Counted from the stretch's first letter, positions 17,843 to 26,208 are shown. The stretch is DNA of 27,426 nucleotides from Nitromaritima sp964584125 (GCA_964584125.1 CAZOYP010000030.1:1-27426), one strand, 5' to 3'. Notes: generated by a model from the sequence alone, not told the origin. Numbers and translations: made by a program.

Positions 17843-19156
17843 CTAGTTAATCCTATTCAACCATAATTTAGGGGTATTATTTTTTGCAACAAGGCCCAGA
17901 ATATCAAGGAAACCATCTCCATTGATATCTCCAAAGCTCATTTCCCTCATAGGCTTTGTTTGTGGGAATCGTTTTTGAGTTTCCGAACTAAAATTCCAAT
18001 TACCTTTTCCAATAAGATATTTTACCCCCTTTGTAGTAAGGATAATAGCATCTGGAATGCCTGTTCCATTTGCATCTAGGAGGTAAACGCGAGTAACTGG
18101 AACAACTGGAAGTATTTTGTGTGATTTTTTAATAAACCGTCCAGACCCTATATTTTCTAGAAAATAACACGTTTCGTCAGAATAGCTTAGATAGCGTTTC
18201 GCAATTGCTTTGTTCGTAACTAATAGATCATTATCACCATCAAGATCAAAGTCAGCCCAGTCAGCATGAGTACTTTGGTCTAAAATTTTTGGAAGTGACC
18301 AGTTTGTCTTATCTACAAACTTACCTACTCCATTGTTTATTAATAATCGATTTTGTCCATTACCATAAACTAAAAACACATCAGGGAAACCATCCTGATC
18401 ATAATCCGCTATACTTGTGGAAACCAATCCCAAGGGCAGCTTGGGCCATAAAAGACTGGTCTCATCTTTAAACTGCCCTCTGCCATTGTTGATCAACACT
18501 TGTCCTTGCCTTCTATTAATTTTTCCTTTTTTATTTAATACTTTGCTCCCCGTGAATAAAAAGTCAACATCTCCGTCTTGGTCCAAATCAATTGGGTCTA
18601 CGCGTTCAATACCATTATTAATAAAAGGTAATTCAAATTCTAGTCGAGAGTAGAAGTATCCCTTACCATTATTAAAAAGCACTTTCGCAGATCCCTTTTT
18701 TGAAAAGGATGTAATTAACACAAGGTCATCCGCACCATTTCCATCAATATCCACATTAGCTAGGTAGCGAATATTTTCAGTAATACGTTTAATTTTAATT
18801 GCATCTTTGCTAAGACCTATCCCCTTAGAACCCTTATTGAGAAGAATTTTTATCTTTGTTCCTTTACCAGCAGTGGAAGTAAACCAAATCAAATCAGAAC
18901 CTAAATTCCTATCCACTCGAGCAAAAGTAGCCCCTTGAATTGAAACCTTGCCAGAAGGGAGATAACCTTTGGTGATATCCTGATAAAACTGTTGGTTTGG
19001 CTGATTTGCGACTCTACGCTTTTGAGAGCAACTAACCATAAGGCTAGACACAATAATTGCTAGAAAAGCCCATATTAATTTTTTAGAGCAAGTGCTACGG
19101 TCATAAAAAAACGATTTCCAAACCCTGAAAGAAAACCAAAAACTAAAGAGGGCCAT
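17843..19156 (-). CDS. FG-GAP/VCBS-repeat beta-propeller lipoprotein
   Basis: A 437-aa exported protein. A hydrophobic segment (about 27-42) ends in a lipobox-like LMVSC with C43 as the likely lipidated residue; a 26-residue cytoplasmic extension precedes it, so the true start could be later, though no better in-frame ATG exists. The rest is an FG-GAP-type propeller with calcium-loop motifs DIDGNGADD (136-144), DLDQDGDVD (190-198), DYDQDGFPD (251-259), DFDLDGDND (302-310), DANGTGIPD (361-369) and DINGDGFLD (410-418), plus a degenerate one near 81, consistent with seven blades. It starts 2 bp after the stop of the lipoate-transferase-like gene, so the two are co-transcribed and probably coupled. 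A binding or surface role is likely; no ligand can be inferred. Confidence 0.85.
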   Translation of the reverse strand: MALFSFWFSFRVWKSFFYDRSTCSKKLIWAFLAIIVSSLMVSCSQKRRVANQPNQQFYQDITKGYLPSGKVSIQGATFARVDRNLGSDLIWFTSTAGKGTKIKILLNKGSKGIGLSKDAIKIKRITENIRYLANVDIDGNGADDLVLITSFSKKGSAKVLFNNGKGYFYSRLEFELPFINNGIERVDPIDLDQDGDVDFLFTGSKVLNKKGKINRRQGQVLINNGRGQFKDETSLLWPKLPLGLVSTSIADYDQDGFPDVFLVYGNGQNRLLINNGVGKFVDKTNWSLPKILDQSTHADWADFDLDGDNDLLVTNKAIAKRYLSYSDETCYFLENIGSGRFIKKSHKILPVVPVTRVYLLDANGTGIPDAIILTTKGVKYLIGKGNWNFSSETQKRFPQTKPMREMSFGDINGDGFLDILGLVAKNNTPKLWLNRIN

Positions 19157-19158
19157 AA

Positions 19159-19968
19159 CTAAGCGATTACATCCTCGGTTAAAGATGAATTAGATAAAGA
19201 TCTAACTAACTCAAAGGAATTCAAACATCCTGGAGTCCAATTTCCTTGTAAGACACGAGAAAATCCATTTTTTAGAGCCTGAAAAACCTCATCACGTGTC
19301 ACATTTTTTCCTAGGCATTCTGGCAAAGTAACAACTTTATTATTTAATATATTCATTGATCTATAACGATTATAGTCTGTTGAAAATTTAAATAAAGAGT
19401 TTAAAAGTGTCCTATCAAGATCAAGAAGTATTGAACCATGCTGAAGAAACGCACCCTTTGTTCTCCGCTGTGCACTGCCAACCAATTTGGCTCCATTGAT
19501 TTCTATTTCCAGATGATTAATGCTCGACAAACATGAAGGAGAGTGGTAGGGACTGCCTTTATAAGCCCTATCTCCAGAGGCCAAGACCGCATCGCATATG
19601 CCCATTTCCTTAAGTCCCTCAAGTAATGCTTCAGCAACAGTTTTATAGGCGCCAAATAATGAGGATGGAAATTTAGGGTGTGGAATGGGTGCCGCAAAGC
19701 TATAAGTTATCTCATGATTATGCAATAATGCCCTCCCTCCTGTTGGCCTCCGTATTATTTGTATACCCAATTGTTGACACCTATCAACATTTATTTCCTT
19801 TTTGAAATCTTGTGCATATCCAACTGTAAGAGTAGGCCGTTTCCAAGTATATAAGCGAAGAGTTGGTGGGGTGATGCCTGATTCACAGGATGATAAAATT
19901 GCCCTATCGATGGCCATATTTACTTCACCGTTTTTAGGTTCATCCTCAATTACTCGCCAATCTTGCAT
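19159..19968 (-). CDS. Lipoate/octanoate transferase family protein, LipM-like
   Basis: A 269-aa member of the biotin/lipoate A/B protein ligase family (cytoplasmic). Motifs are TLRLYTWKRPTLTVGYAQ (36-53), IIRRPTGGRALLHNHEITYS (71-90) and KLVGSAQRRTKGAFLQHGSI with the conserved lysine K161. A cysteine, C146 in SPSCLSS, sits where LipM-type octanoyltransferases carry their catalytic cysteine, and the extra C-terminal domain of LplA is absent. I therefore favour octanoyl transfer from acyl carrier protein onto lipoyl-domain proteins over ATP-dependent lipoate ligation. The ATG has an AGG-rich ribosome binding site seven bases upstream. The gene is divergent from the haem/SUMF1 gene. Confidence 0.85.
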   Translation of the reverse strand: MQDWRVIEDEPKNGEVNMAIDRAILSSCESGITPPTLRLYTWKRPTLTVGYAQDFKKEINVDRCQQLGIQIIRRPTGGRALLHNHEITYSFAAPIPHPKFPSSLFGAYKTVAEALLEGLKEMGICDAVLASGDRAYKGSPYHSPSCLSSINHLEIEINGAKLVGSAQRRTKGAFLQHGSILLDLDRTLLNSLFKFSTDYNRYRSMNILNNKVVTLPECLGKNVTRDEVFQALKNGFSRVLQGNWTPGCLNSFELVRSLSNSSLTEDVIA

Positions 19969-20023
19969 AATAAACCTAACCTTTATAGAATTTGCTAACC
20001 AAGTTAGAGAGTCGACTTTTACT

Positions 20024-20051
20024 TTGACTCACTAGGCCTCACCTTGATAAT
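20024..20051 (+). promoter_or_regulatory. Promoter of the haem/SUMF1 fusion gene
   Basis: TTGACT (20024-20029) and GATAAT (20046-20051) each match consensus at five of six positions with a 16-bp spacer. Transcription would begin near 20058, about 60 bases before the GTG start at 20120. It lies in the divergent gap shared with the lipoate-transferase-like gene. Confidence 0.55.
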
Positions 20052-20119
20052 ATTTACTCAACTGATCATACCTCCTCACCCTAACCATCAATAATAATTA
20101 ACCGCTTCTTAAAAAAATT

Positions 20120-21196
20120 GTGACCCAGTATTTTAGTTATAGTTTAATATCGGTTGTGTTGACAAGTTTTCTATTAGAAGATCCGCTTACACTACAAGCT
20201 TACGAAACATTTCCTGTTGGAGACAAAGCGATAAAAGAATACCCTTACATGTTAAAATGTGATGCTGCATGTCACAAGGCTGAAAATATAACTCTAGCAA
20301 AAAATCACCGGACGACAAGGCCAGAATGCCAGCAATGCCATGTTGGAGTTGGCAAATCACCACTTTCCCCACCTGAAAAATTTTTTCTATCAAGAGATTC
20401 TAATATTGTGATAAAACCCCAATCCAAACTTTCATCACCTCTTACAAAAAAGCATCCGGCCTCCTACTCATTAGCCGCCAATAAAAGTAATAAAATGCAA
20501 GAAAGTGCTCTCAGTAATACAGATTTAATGGCATTTATCCCTGGTGGCAAGTTCATTATGGGATCTAATGAAAGATGGGACGATGAGGCTCCGGAGTATA
20601 TAGAGTCAGTGGATAAGTTTTATATAGACCTTTACGAAGTAACTAACGCAGATTATAAAAAATTTACTCATGACACAAAACGTGAATCTCCCTATCATTG
20701 GCCTAATGGAGAAATTCCTGATAACAAGAAAAACTATCCAGTGATTTATGTTAATTGGTTCGATGCTGAGCAGTATTGCAAATGGAAAGGCAAGCGGCTA
20801 CCTACTGAGCAGGAGTGGGAAAAGGCTGCCCGTGGTGAGAGCGGAAATATTTACCCGTGGGGCAATTCTTGGGCTACGGACAAATCAAACCATCCTTACA
20901 AAGGCTCCATAGGCACTGAACCTGTCGGCTCTTACCCAAATGGTAAAAGTCCTTATGGTTTATATGACATGTCTGGAAATGTCTGGGAATGGGTTGACAG
21001 TTTTTATCTTCCACACCCAGGAAACAATATCAACCGGGGTGAATACGGCAAAGACAAACGTGTACTTAAAGGTGGTTCATGGTTTGACTGCTTATCCTAT
21101 GGATGTGGCTTGAGTTCCCCAACATTTAATCGAAGTTTCTTTACACCAGAAGTAAAAAACAATAGCTTTGGGTTCCGTTGTGCAAAGTCACCTTGA
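20120..21196 (+). CDS. Exported c-type haem / formylglycine-generating-enzyme (SUMF1)-domain fusion protein
   Basis: A 358-aa protein in two parts. After an N-terminal hydrophobic stretch that looks like a signal sequence (about 5-26), a short domain holds a CDAACH sequence (C47, C51, H52; a C-x3-C-H spacing) and a canonical haem c motif CQQCH (C70, C73, H74). Then follow a Ser/Lys-rich linker (about 80-132) and a SUMF1/EgtB/PvdO-type domain (134-358): FIPGGKFIMGSN, VNWFDAEQYCKWKGKRLPTE, EWEKAARG, YGLYDMSGNVWEW, VLKGGSWFDC and a final FGFRCA. C324 and C329 have the C-x4-C spacing of formylglycine-generating enzyme, although C324 sits one residue further from GGS. The start is GTG 20120: an in-frame stop at 20099 leaves only this normal start, and no strong ribosome binding site is seen. 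Its function is open: a periplasmic haem protein whose SUMF1 domain may be structural, ligand-binding or catalytic. Confidence 0.85.
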   Translation: MTQYFSYSLISVVLTSFLLEDPLTLQAYETFPVGDKAIKEYPYMLKCDAACHKAENITLAKNHRTTRPECQQCHVGVGKSPLSPPEKFFLSRDSNIVIKPQSKLSSPLTKKHPASYSLAANKSNKMQESALSNTDLMAFIPGGKFIMGSNERWDDEAPEYIESVDKFYIDLYEVTNADYKKFTHDTKRESPYHWPNGEIPDNKKNYPVIYVNWFDAEQYCKWKGKRLPTEQEWEKAARGESGNIYPWGNSWATDKSNHPYKGSIGTEPVGSYPNGKSPYGLYDMSGNVWEWVDSFYLPHPGNNINRGEYGKDKRVLKGGSWFDCLSYGCGLSSPTFNRSFFTPEVKNNSFGFRCAKSP

Positions 21197-21303
21197 CCTG
21201 ACAGGTATGCCTTGACTTGCTTCTCTTTTGGGCTAAAAATACGTTGAGTTAAATACATAGGAATAAAATAAAGCACCAATGATTATCAAAAGAATCTACA
21301 AAA

Positions 21304-21489
21304 ATGCTGCCTAAAAACGCAGGACACCCAACGAGCACTATTCGCAAAATACTATTGTGGATCTTTGTTGTCGGGTTCTGGTTGTTCTTTTATTGGTATC
21401 GAGGAATAGAACTCTCCAATAAAAAACTTTCTGTTGAAACACCTCCTCCAGAAAAATCAGAACCCCTGAATTCCAAAAAGCAACACTAA
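21304..21489 (+). CDS. Small single-TM protein, 61 aa
   Basis: A short membrane protein: a basic N-terminus (STIRK), one strongly hydrophobic aromatic-rich helix at about 16-33 (LLWIFVVGFWLFFYWY), then a polar tail rich in Pro, Glu and Lys. The pattern is that of a genuine small membrane protein, but no family is recognised and no clear ribosome binding site precedes the ATG. It lies 107 bp after the haem/SUMF1 gene on the same strand, so co-transcription is possible. Confidence 0.5.
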   Translation: MLPKNAGHPTSTIRKILLWIFVVGFWLFFYWYRGIELSNKKLSVETPPPEKSEPLNSKKQH

Positions 21490-21528
21490 AGTTCAACCAC
21501 ACTATTCTTTAAAAAAACCAAAATTATC

Positions 21529-22338
21529 TTAGGGACCGCCAGAAATTAAGTTCTGATAGCTATGTTTCAAAAGAGCGGAGTTATCACGAATCAAATCCAA
21601 TGGTTTTGCGGTAGGGTTAAGGTGAACTATGACTTTTTTATTCTGATCAAAATAAACTCCTGTTTCTGGGATTGGCTCGATTTTTTTAATAGCCCCTTCT
21701 TGCTGTCTGGCAAACTGCTTTGGCTTGGGATCCACAAGGATATTAGGTTCTCGACCAAAGATTGAACCGCTATTGTGAAAAATTAAAAACTTTTCACTTT
21801 GAGCTTCTTCAAAGTTAAAGTCCAGAACGCTTGATGCAGTCTCCTTCTGAGTTTCGTAAACAGGTGACTCCATAATATGGCTATCAAATGAAAAATGCAG
21901 ACCTTGCCTAATGGGTTCAAATCCCGACGCCCCAAAACCTTTTCCCCCTAAAATTAACGGCTTTTCAGTAGATGCAATAATTGGCTCATTATCTCTTGTT
22001 AATTCCAATTTATCTTTATTGTTACCAGTGAAAACCTTAGCAATTCTTTCATAACGATTAATATTAATATATGACTTATAGTTTTTCTCAATAGAGTCCA
22101 CCAATGACTTTATCTCGGTCTTCTTGATCACCAATACCTTTAGGCCGGACTCATCTTCCTCCTCTTCGAAAGGGACTTTAACAATTATTTTTTTCGGGGC
22201 AGCTTTTACGGTAGGTTTTTTCTCTCTAGAAGTCAAAGTAGTATAATTATATTTAGGCTCAGCTGCAAGCGGCTTTAGGTTTAAAGCTAAAGAACTCCAA
22301 AGTAAAAAACCAAATAACACCCAATAAAAAAATTTCAT
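21529..22338 (-). CDS. Exported hypothetical protein, 269 aa
   Basis: I do not recognise this protein. A clean Sec signal peptide (MKFFYWVLFGFLLW..., cleavage likely after LAA at residue 26) leads into a mature chain that is mostly polar: a Lys-rich stretch, an acidic patch EEEEDE at 58-63, an amphipathic helix (KTEIKSLVDSIEKNYKSY), and a central GGKGFGASGFEP segment. There is no Cys after the signal peptide and no membrane helix. It is probably periplasmic. The gene is convergent with the small TM gene and separated from it by only 39 bp. Confidence 0.75.
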   Translation of the reverse strand: MKFFYWVLFGFLLWSSLALNLKPLAAEPKYNYTTLTSREKKPTVKAAPKKIIVKVPFEEEEDESGLKVLVIKKTEIKSLVDSIEKNYKSYININRYERIAKVFTGNNKDKLELTRDNEPIIASTEKPLILGGKGFGASGFEPIRQGLHFSFDSHIMESPVYETQKETASSVLDFNFEEAQSEKFLIFHNSGSIFGREPNILVDPKPKQFARQQEGAIKKIEPIPETGVYFDQNKKVIVHLNPTAKPLDLIRDNSALLKHSYQNLISGGP

Positions 22339-22549
22339 CTAAAACACTCTAGATTTAAAGTTAAAAATTTTTATCCACAACAACCACATCGGCCAGGAAA
22401 ACAATTTTCTTAACTTGACACGACTTATTCAATTGAAGTCAAAGTTATAATTCAACTATATCTGCTGTATAATTTTTAAAAAGACGACATCATCGTATTG
22501 TCCCTCTCAATTACCATTTTATTATTCAATCAATCTTTTTCAAGGCAAA

Positions 22550-23488
22550 CTATCTTTTTATATTTAAGTTTGATTTAAAAGAAGCAAAAATATTTTTGAT
22601 CGGAGGAATAAGTTTTTCTTTGAGAACTTCAGGGACGTAATTAATTTTTTCAACTGGCCAACTTTCCACTTTTCTTACATTCAAGCCTTCTTTTAGGTAA
22701 TACTCTTGTAAAGTTTCCTCAAATCCCGGGATTAATTTATTCTCCCTCACTTTAAAATAAAACTCTCGAATCAATACTGGGTCAAACAAACCCTCAAGAA
22801 AATGATCTGTTATCTCATCAATAATAGGTTGCGCGTGTTCGAGAAAGTCCGATGAAAAAGATTTCTCCAAAGTACGATAAGTTATAATCACATCCTGTAA
22901 CAAATATTTAATATCCTTAGGGTCCCTTTTCAAAATTGGATTTTTCTTGATATTAAATTTCTCTCTAAATTCTTTAATATTTCGAATAGTGTCATAAATA
23001 ATTGATTCTTCCCAAGAAACAAGGTTCCATATAAAGAATCCTCGCAACCAATTGATTTTATTTGAAGAATCGACCATATGCATAGTTAAACTTGGTTTTA
23101 TTCCATTACTATAAGGCAAACGACCTCCCCACATATTAAGATCAAGCTCTAATCCATAGGGACGAAAAGCGTTAATTATTGAAGTGTAATAATACCCAAC
23201 TAAGTGCTCCATATTCTCACGTTTGTCGAGAGGACTATTCTGCGGTAAGTTAGCAATGAAGTACATCCGCCATATTTTTCGTTTTGACTTCCCTTCATCA
23301 TTAGCTATGAGGTAAGTTCCACCCCAAACACCTGAGGTAATGGGAACTTCAATCTGATGATTTTCCTTTAGTTGAAAGGAAACGCACCGGGCTATATCAG
23401 AATATAATTCATTTAAGTAGTACAGGTTGAGCCGTTCATCCTCTGAAAAAACTGGACCAGAAGCTTGAGGTATAACAGGTAACACCAT
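22550..23488 (-). CDS. Cytoplasmic hypothetical protein, 312 aa
   Basis: I do not recognise this protein. It lacks a signal peptide and membrane helices. It is aromatic- and charge-rich with several WGG turns (SGVWGGTYLI and NMWGGRLPYSNG), a YYYTSIINAFRPYGLELDLN segment, and a helical C-terminal half (about 160-290). The alternation of strands in the first half and helices in the second suggests two domains. It lies on the minus strand, divergent from recA, with a 265-bp gap; no promoter for it was convincing. It could be a conserved lineage-specific protein. Confidence 0.72.
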   Translation of the reverse strand: MVLPVIPQASGPVFSEDERLNLYYLNELYSDIARCVSFQLKENHQIEVPITSGVWGGTYLIANDEGKSKRKIWRMYFIANLPQNSPLDKRENMEHLVGYYYTSIINAFRPYGLELDLNMWGGRLPYSNGIKPSLTMHMVDSSNKINWLRGFFIWNLVSWEESIIYDTIRNIKEFREKFNIKKNPILKRDPKDIKYLLQDVIITYRTLEKSFSSDFLEHAQPIIDEITDHFLEGLFDPVLIREFYFKVRENKLIPGFEETLQEYYLKEGLNVRKVESWPVEKINYVPEVLKEKLIPPIKNIFASFKSNLNIKR

Positions 23489-23604
23489 AAGTCAACTATT
23501 TATAAAAGGTTTGATTTTAAAGGATAGACTGCCCAGAATTCTATAATTAATTTAATAAATGTGAAAGGTTTTATTCTTCATAGTTATTAAGATACAAGGT
23601 CTAA

Positions 23605-23630
23605 GTGATAAATTCCTTGCCATTTATCGC
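23605..23630. repeat. Inverted repeat over the recA -35 box
   Basis: GTGATAAAT (23605-23613) and ATTTATCGC (23622-23630) form nine-base arms with one mismatch and an eight-base gap. The repeat covers the -35 box of the recA promoter, a place where an SOS repressor could act. It does not match the LexA boxes I know from E. coli or Bacillus. Confidence 0.4.
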
Positions 23631-23645
23631 TACTCACTCTATAAA
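23617..23645 (+). promoter_or_regulatory. Promoter of recA
   Basis: TTGCCA (23617-23622) and TATAAA (23640-23645) each match consensus at five of six positions with an exact 17-bp spacer. Transcription would start near 23652, giving a leader of about 100 bases before recA. Confidence 0.6.
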
Positions 23646-23753
23646 CAAAAAATGTGTTATTGTTTTACTCAGAATCTCTTCAAGGTATATTAAAAAAAAA
23701 TCACCCTGCAAGAACCCAGAGTAAACCGTCTTTAAAAAATAAGGAGAACATTA

Positions 23754-24839
23754 ATGGCGTCGGATGATAGAGGGAAAGCGCTGGATTTAGCGTTCACTCA
23801 AATTGAAAAACAGTTTGGCAAAGGCTCTATTATGAAGCTGGGTCAAGCGGATACATTAAAAGGAATTTCTGTTATTTCAACAGGTTCGATCTCATTGGAC
23901 TATGCTTTAGGCGTCGGTGGAGTACCCCGTAGCCGAATTGTAGAAATATATGGACCTGAAGCTTCTGGAAAAACCAGCCTCACACTCCATATTATCGCAG
24001 AAGCACAAAAAGGAGGGGGTGTGGCCGCCTTTCTTGATGCAGAACACGCACTAGATGCACAGTATGCCCAAAAGCTAGGAGTAAACTTAGAAGACCTCTT
24101 ACTCTCACAGCCTGACACAGGAGAGCAAACTCTTGAAATTGCAGAGGTTTTAGTTCGTAGTGGAGCCGTTGACGTAATCGTAGTAGATTCTGTTGCAGCC
24201 CTTGTTCCTAAAGCAGAGCTAGATGGCGATATGGGTGATTCGCACATGGGTCTGCAAGCAAGGCTAATGTCCCAAGCTATGAGAAAACTCGCGGGAGTGG
24301 TTAATAAGTCAAAAACTTGCCTAATATTTATCAACCAAATTCGAATGAAGATTGGTGTAATGTTTGGTAGCCCTGAAACGACAACAGGAGGAAACGCTCT
24401 CAAATTTTATTCTTCAGTCCGCTTGGACATCAGAAGAATAGCTGCGATCAAAGATGGCGATAGCGTGGTTGGCAACCGCACAAGAGTTAAAGTAGTTAAA
24501 AATAAGGTCGCCCCACCATTTAGAGATTGTGAGTTCGATATATTATACGGACAAGGCATTTCTAAGATAGGGGACTTACTCGATCTAGCTGTAACCCATG
24601 AGCTAATAGCCAAAAGTGGTACTTGGTTCTCATATAACGAAACCCGCATTGGACAAGGTCGAGCAAACTCAAGAACGTTTCTTATAGAAAATCCCGAAAT
24701 ATGCGATGAAATTGAAGTCAAACTGAGAAATAAACTGGGACTTCTCCAAGAAACAACTAGCAAAAAAGACACTCAAACGAAAAAAGAAAAAGAAACCCCA
24801 GCAAAAAAAGGAAAAAAAGAAGCGACTTCAACACCCTAA
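23754..24839 (+). CDS. recA: Recombinase A
   Basis: RecA forms filaments on single-stranded DNA, drives homologous recombination and triggers LexA-type repressor self-cleavage. Hallmarks are Walker A GPEASGKT (67-74, K73), VDVIVVDSVAALVPKAELDG, the L1/L2 loop region with INQIRMKIGVMFGSPETTTG, and an otherwise canonical core. The 361-aa protein ends in an unusual Lys/Thr-rich basic tail (last 25 residues) instead of the acidic tail of E. coli RecA. The ATG has AAGGAG seven bases upstream. recX follows 15 bp downstream, the standard recA-recX arrangement. Confidence 0.98.
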   Translation: MASDDRGKALDLAFTQIEKQFGKGSIMKLGQADTLKGISVISTGSISLDYALGVGGVPRSRIVEIYGPEASGKTSLTLHIIAEAQKGGGVAAFLDAEHALDAQYAQKLGVNLEDLLLSQPDTGEQTLEIAEVLVRSGAVDVIVVDSVAALVPKAELDGDMGDSHMGLQARLMSQAMRKLAGVVNKSKTCLIFINQIRMKIGVMFGSPETTTGGNALKFYSSVRLDIRRIAAIKDGDSVVGNRTRVKVVKNKVAPPFRDCEFDILYGQGISKIGDLLDLAVTHELIAKSGTWFSYNETRIGQGRANSRTFLIENPEICDEIEVKLRNKLGLLQETTSKKDTQTKKEKETPAKKGKKEATSTP

Positions 24840-24854
24840 TGCAATCACATTTTC

Positions 24855-25417
24855 ATGCCTTACGAGGAAGAATCAAAAAATGCCCGCAGACATGCGATTC
24901 GGTACCTAGTATACAGAGGCCGAAGTCGTGATGAAATTATCCGCTACTTAAAAAAAAAAAAATCTCTGCAATTGCGTTGGATGAAACTCTCATCTATCTT
25001 GAAAAAAATGACTATATTAACGATGAGCGTTTTGCACTTCAATTTGGAAAGTCTAGAATTCTAAATAAAAAAATAGGGAAAATACGTTTGGAGCTAGAGC
25101 TCAGAAACAAGGGCATCAAGAATCAAATAATCCAAGAAACGCTTAAAGCGCTTTATGAAAAATACGATGAGAAAAAAATCGCACTAGCCTATGCGAAAAA
25201 AAAAATTGCAAATCATTCTCTAACTAACATCGAAAAAGACCGCCACCGAATAGCAAAGTTTCTTGAGCGAAAAGGGTTCTCTCATAATGTTATCTATGAG
25301 GTGATAACTAATCTGGAGCAACTTATCCCAAATCACGATTTGGATTCTCTTTCTCGTTTACTTGACAAAAGCCCAGAGACGCAAGAGTCCTCTACAATCA
25401 AGATCATTCAGAGATGA
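24855..25417 (+). CDS. recX: RecX regulatory protein, reading frame split at a 13-A run
   Basis: RecX binds RecA filaments and limits their extension. Its N-terminal part (from ATG 24855: ARRHAIRYLVYRGRSRDEIIRYLKK) and its C-terminal part (ISAIALDETLIYLEKNDYIN, DERFALQFGKSR and on to TGA 25417) are in different frames. The switch falls at a run of 13 A (24950-24962). One extra A, or two fewer, restores a continuous 187-aa or 186-aa RecX of normal length. The later ATG at 24977 could give a shorter 146-aa product lacking the first helical repeat. Possible explanations are a homopolymer sequencing error, a true frameshift mutation, or polymerase slippage that makes some in-frame mRNA. It sits 15 bp after recA and its stop overlaps the next ATG by four bases. 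Confidence 0.85.
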
Positions 25418-26208
25418 ATATTTTGGCAACCACCCCGTCTACCCTGCAAATTGTGAGTGTTTTATTGCTTGGTCTTGCTCTTGGAAGTTTTATCAATGTA
25501 TGTATCTATCGACTCCCAAAAAACGAATCCATCATAGCACCGGGTTCCTATTGCGAATCGTGTAAAGCAAAAATTTTCATCTGGGATAACATACCGATTC
25601 TGAGTTATCTACTACTTAAAGGGAAATGCCGACAATGTGACAAGTCAATCTCTATTCTTTATCCAATCGTTGAATTGTCAACGTCTCTATTGCTACTTTC
25701 TGGATTTATAAAGTTTGGTATTTCTATAAAGTTTGCTATATTTTGTGCTATAGGCCCAGCCCTAATAGCAGTAGCTATTATCGATTTCAAACATTTAATT
25801 ATTCCTGATGCCATAACCCTCCCAGGGATCCTATTTGGGTTTGTAGCAGGGAGTTATTTGATCGGTCTAAAAAATTCTTCGCTCGGCCTAATTTCTGGAG
25901 CAGGTACTTTTATAGTTTTATCAACTATTCACTACTGGATCCGTGGTCTTGTTGGAATGGGGGGTGGTGATATTAAGCTTATTGCTGCGGTTGGAGCTTT
26001 ACTGGGCATAAAATATGTATTTTTAGTAATTTTTCTCAGCGCCTTTATTGGTTCACTAGTCGGAATAATAGGAGTAGCACTAAGAAAACTTAACTTTCTT
26101 AGCAGAGTCCCCTTCGGGTCATATCTAGCCTTAGGCACACTTATAGTTTATTTTTCTGGAGAGGACATCATTAACATTTATATTAAAACTATAATGAGTG
26201 TCTATTGA
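25414..26208 (+). CDS. pilD: Type IV prepilin peptidase / N-methyltransferase
   Basis: An inner-membrane aspartic protease (GspO/PilD family, A24) that cleaves and N-methylates type IV prepilins and type II secretion pseudopilins. The 264-aa protein has about seven hydrophobic helices; the cytoplasmic loop carries C47-x2-C50 and C72-x2-C75, the zinc site of bifunctional enzymes, in the typical GSYCESC and GKCRQCDKSIS setting. The catalytic aspartates are D124 in IIDFKH and D186 in GMGGGDIKL. Its ATG overlaps the recX stop (ATGA). No pilin or secretion genes are in the window, so its substrates are encoded elsewhere. Confidence 0.95.
   Translation: MNILATTPSTLQIVSVLLLGLALGSFINVCIYRLPKNESIIAPGSYCESCKAKIFIWDNIPILSYLLLKGKCRQCDKSISILYPIVELSTSLLLLSGFIKFGISIKFAIFCAIGPALIAVAIIDFKHLIIPDAITLPGILFGFVAGSYLIGLKNSSLGLISGAGTFIVLSTIHYWIRGLVGMGGGDIKLIAAVGALLGIKYVFLVIFLSAFIGSLVGIIGVALRKLNFLSRVPFGSYLALGTLIVYFSGEDIINIYIKTIMSVY

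Noticed and set aside
21913..21925. GGGTTCAAATCCC resembles a tRNA T-arm.
   Set aside because: No acceptor, D or anticodon arms fit around it, and it lies in the coding frame of the exported orphan (minus strand, residues SGFEP).
23900..24772. Long open frames on the minus strand inside recA.
   Set aside because: They lie opposite a highly conserved gene, show no motifs and are codon-bias shadows.
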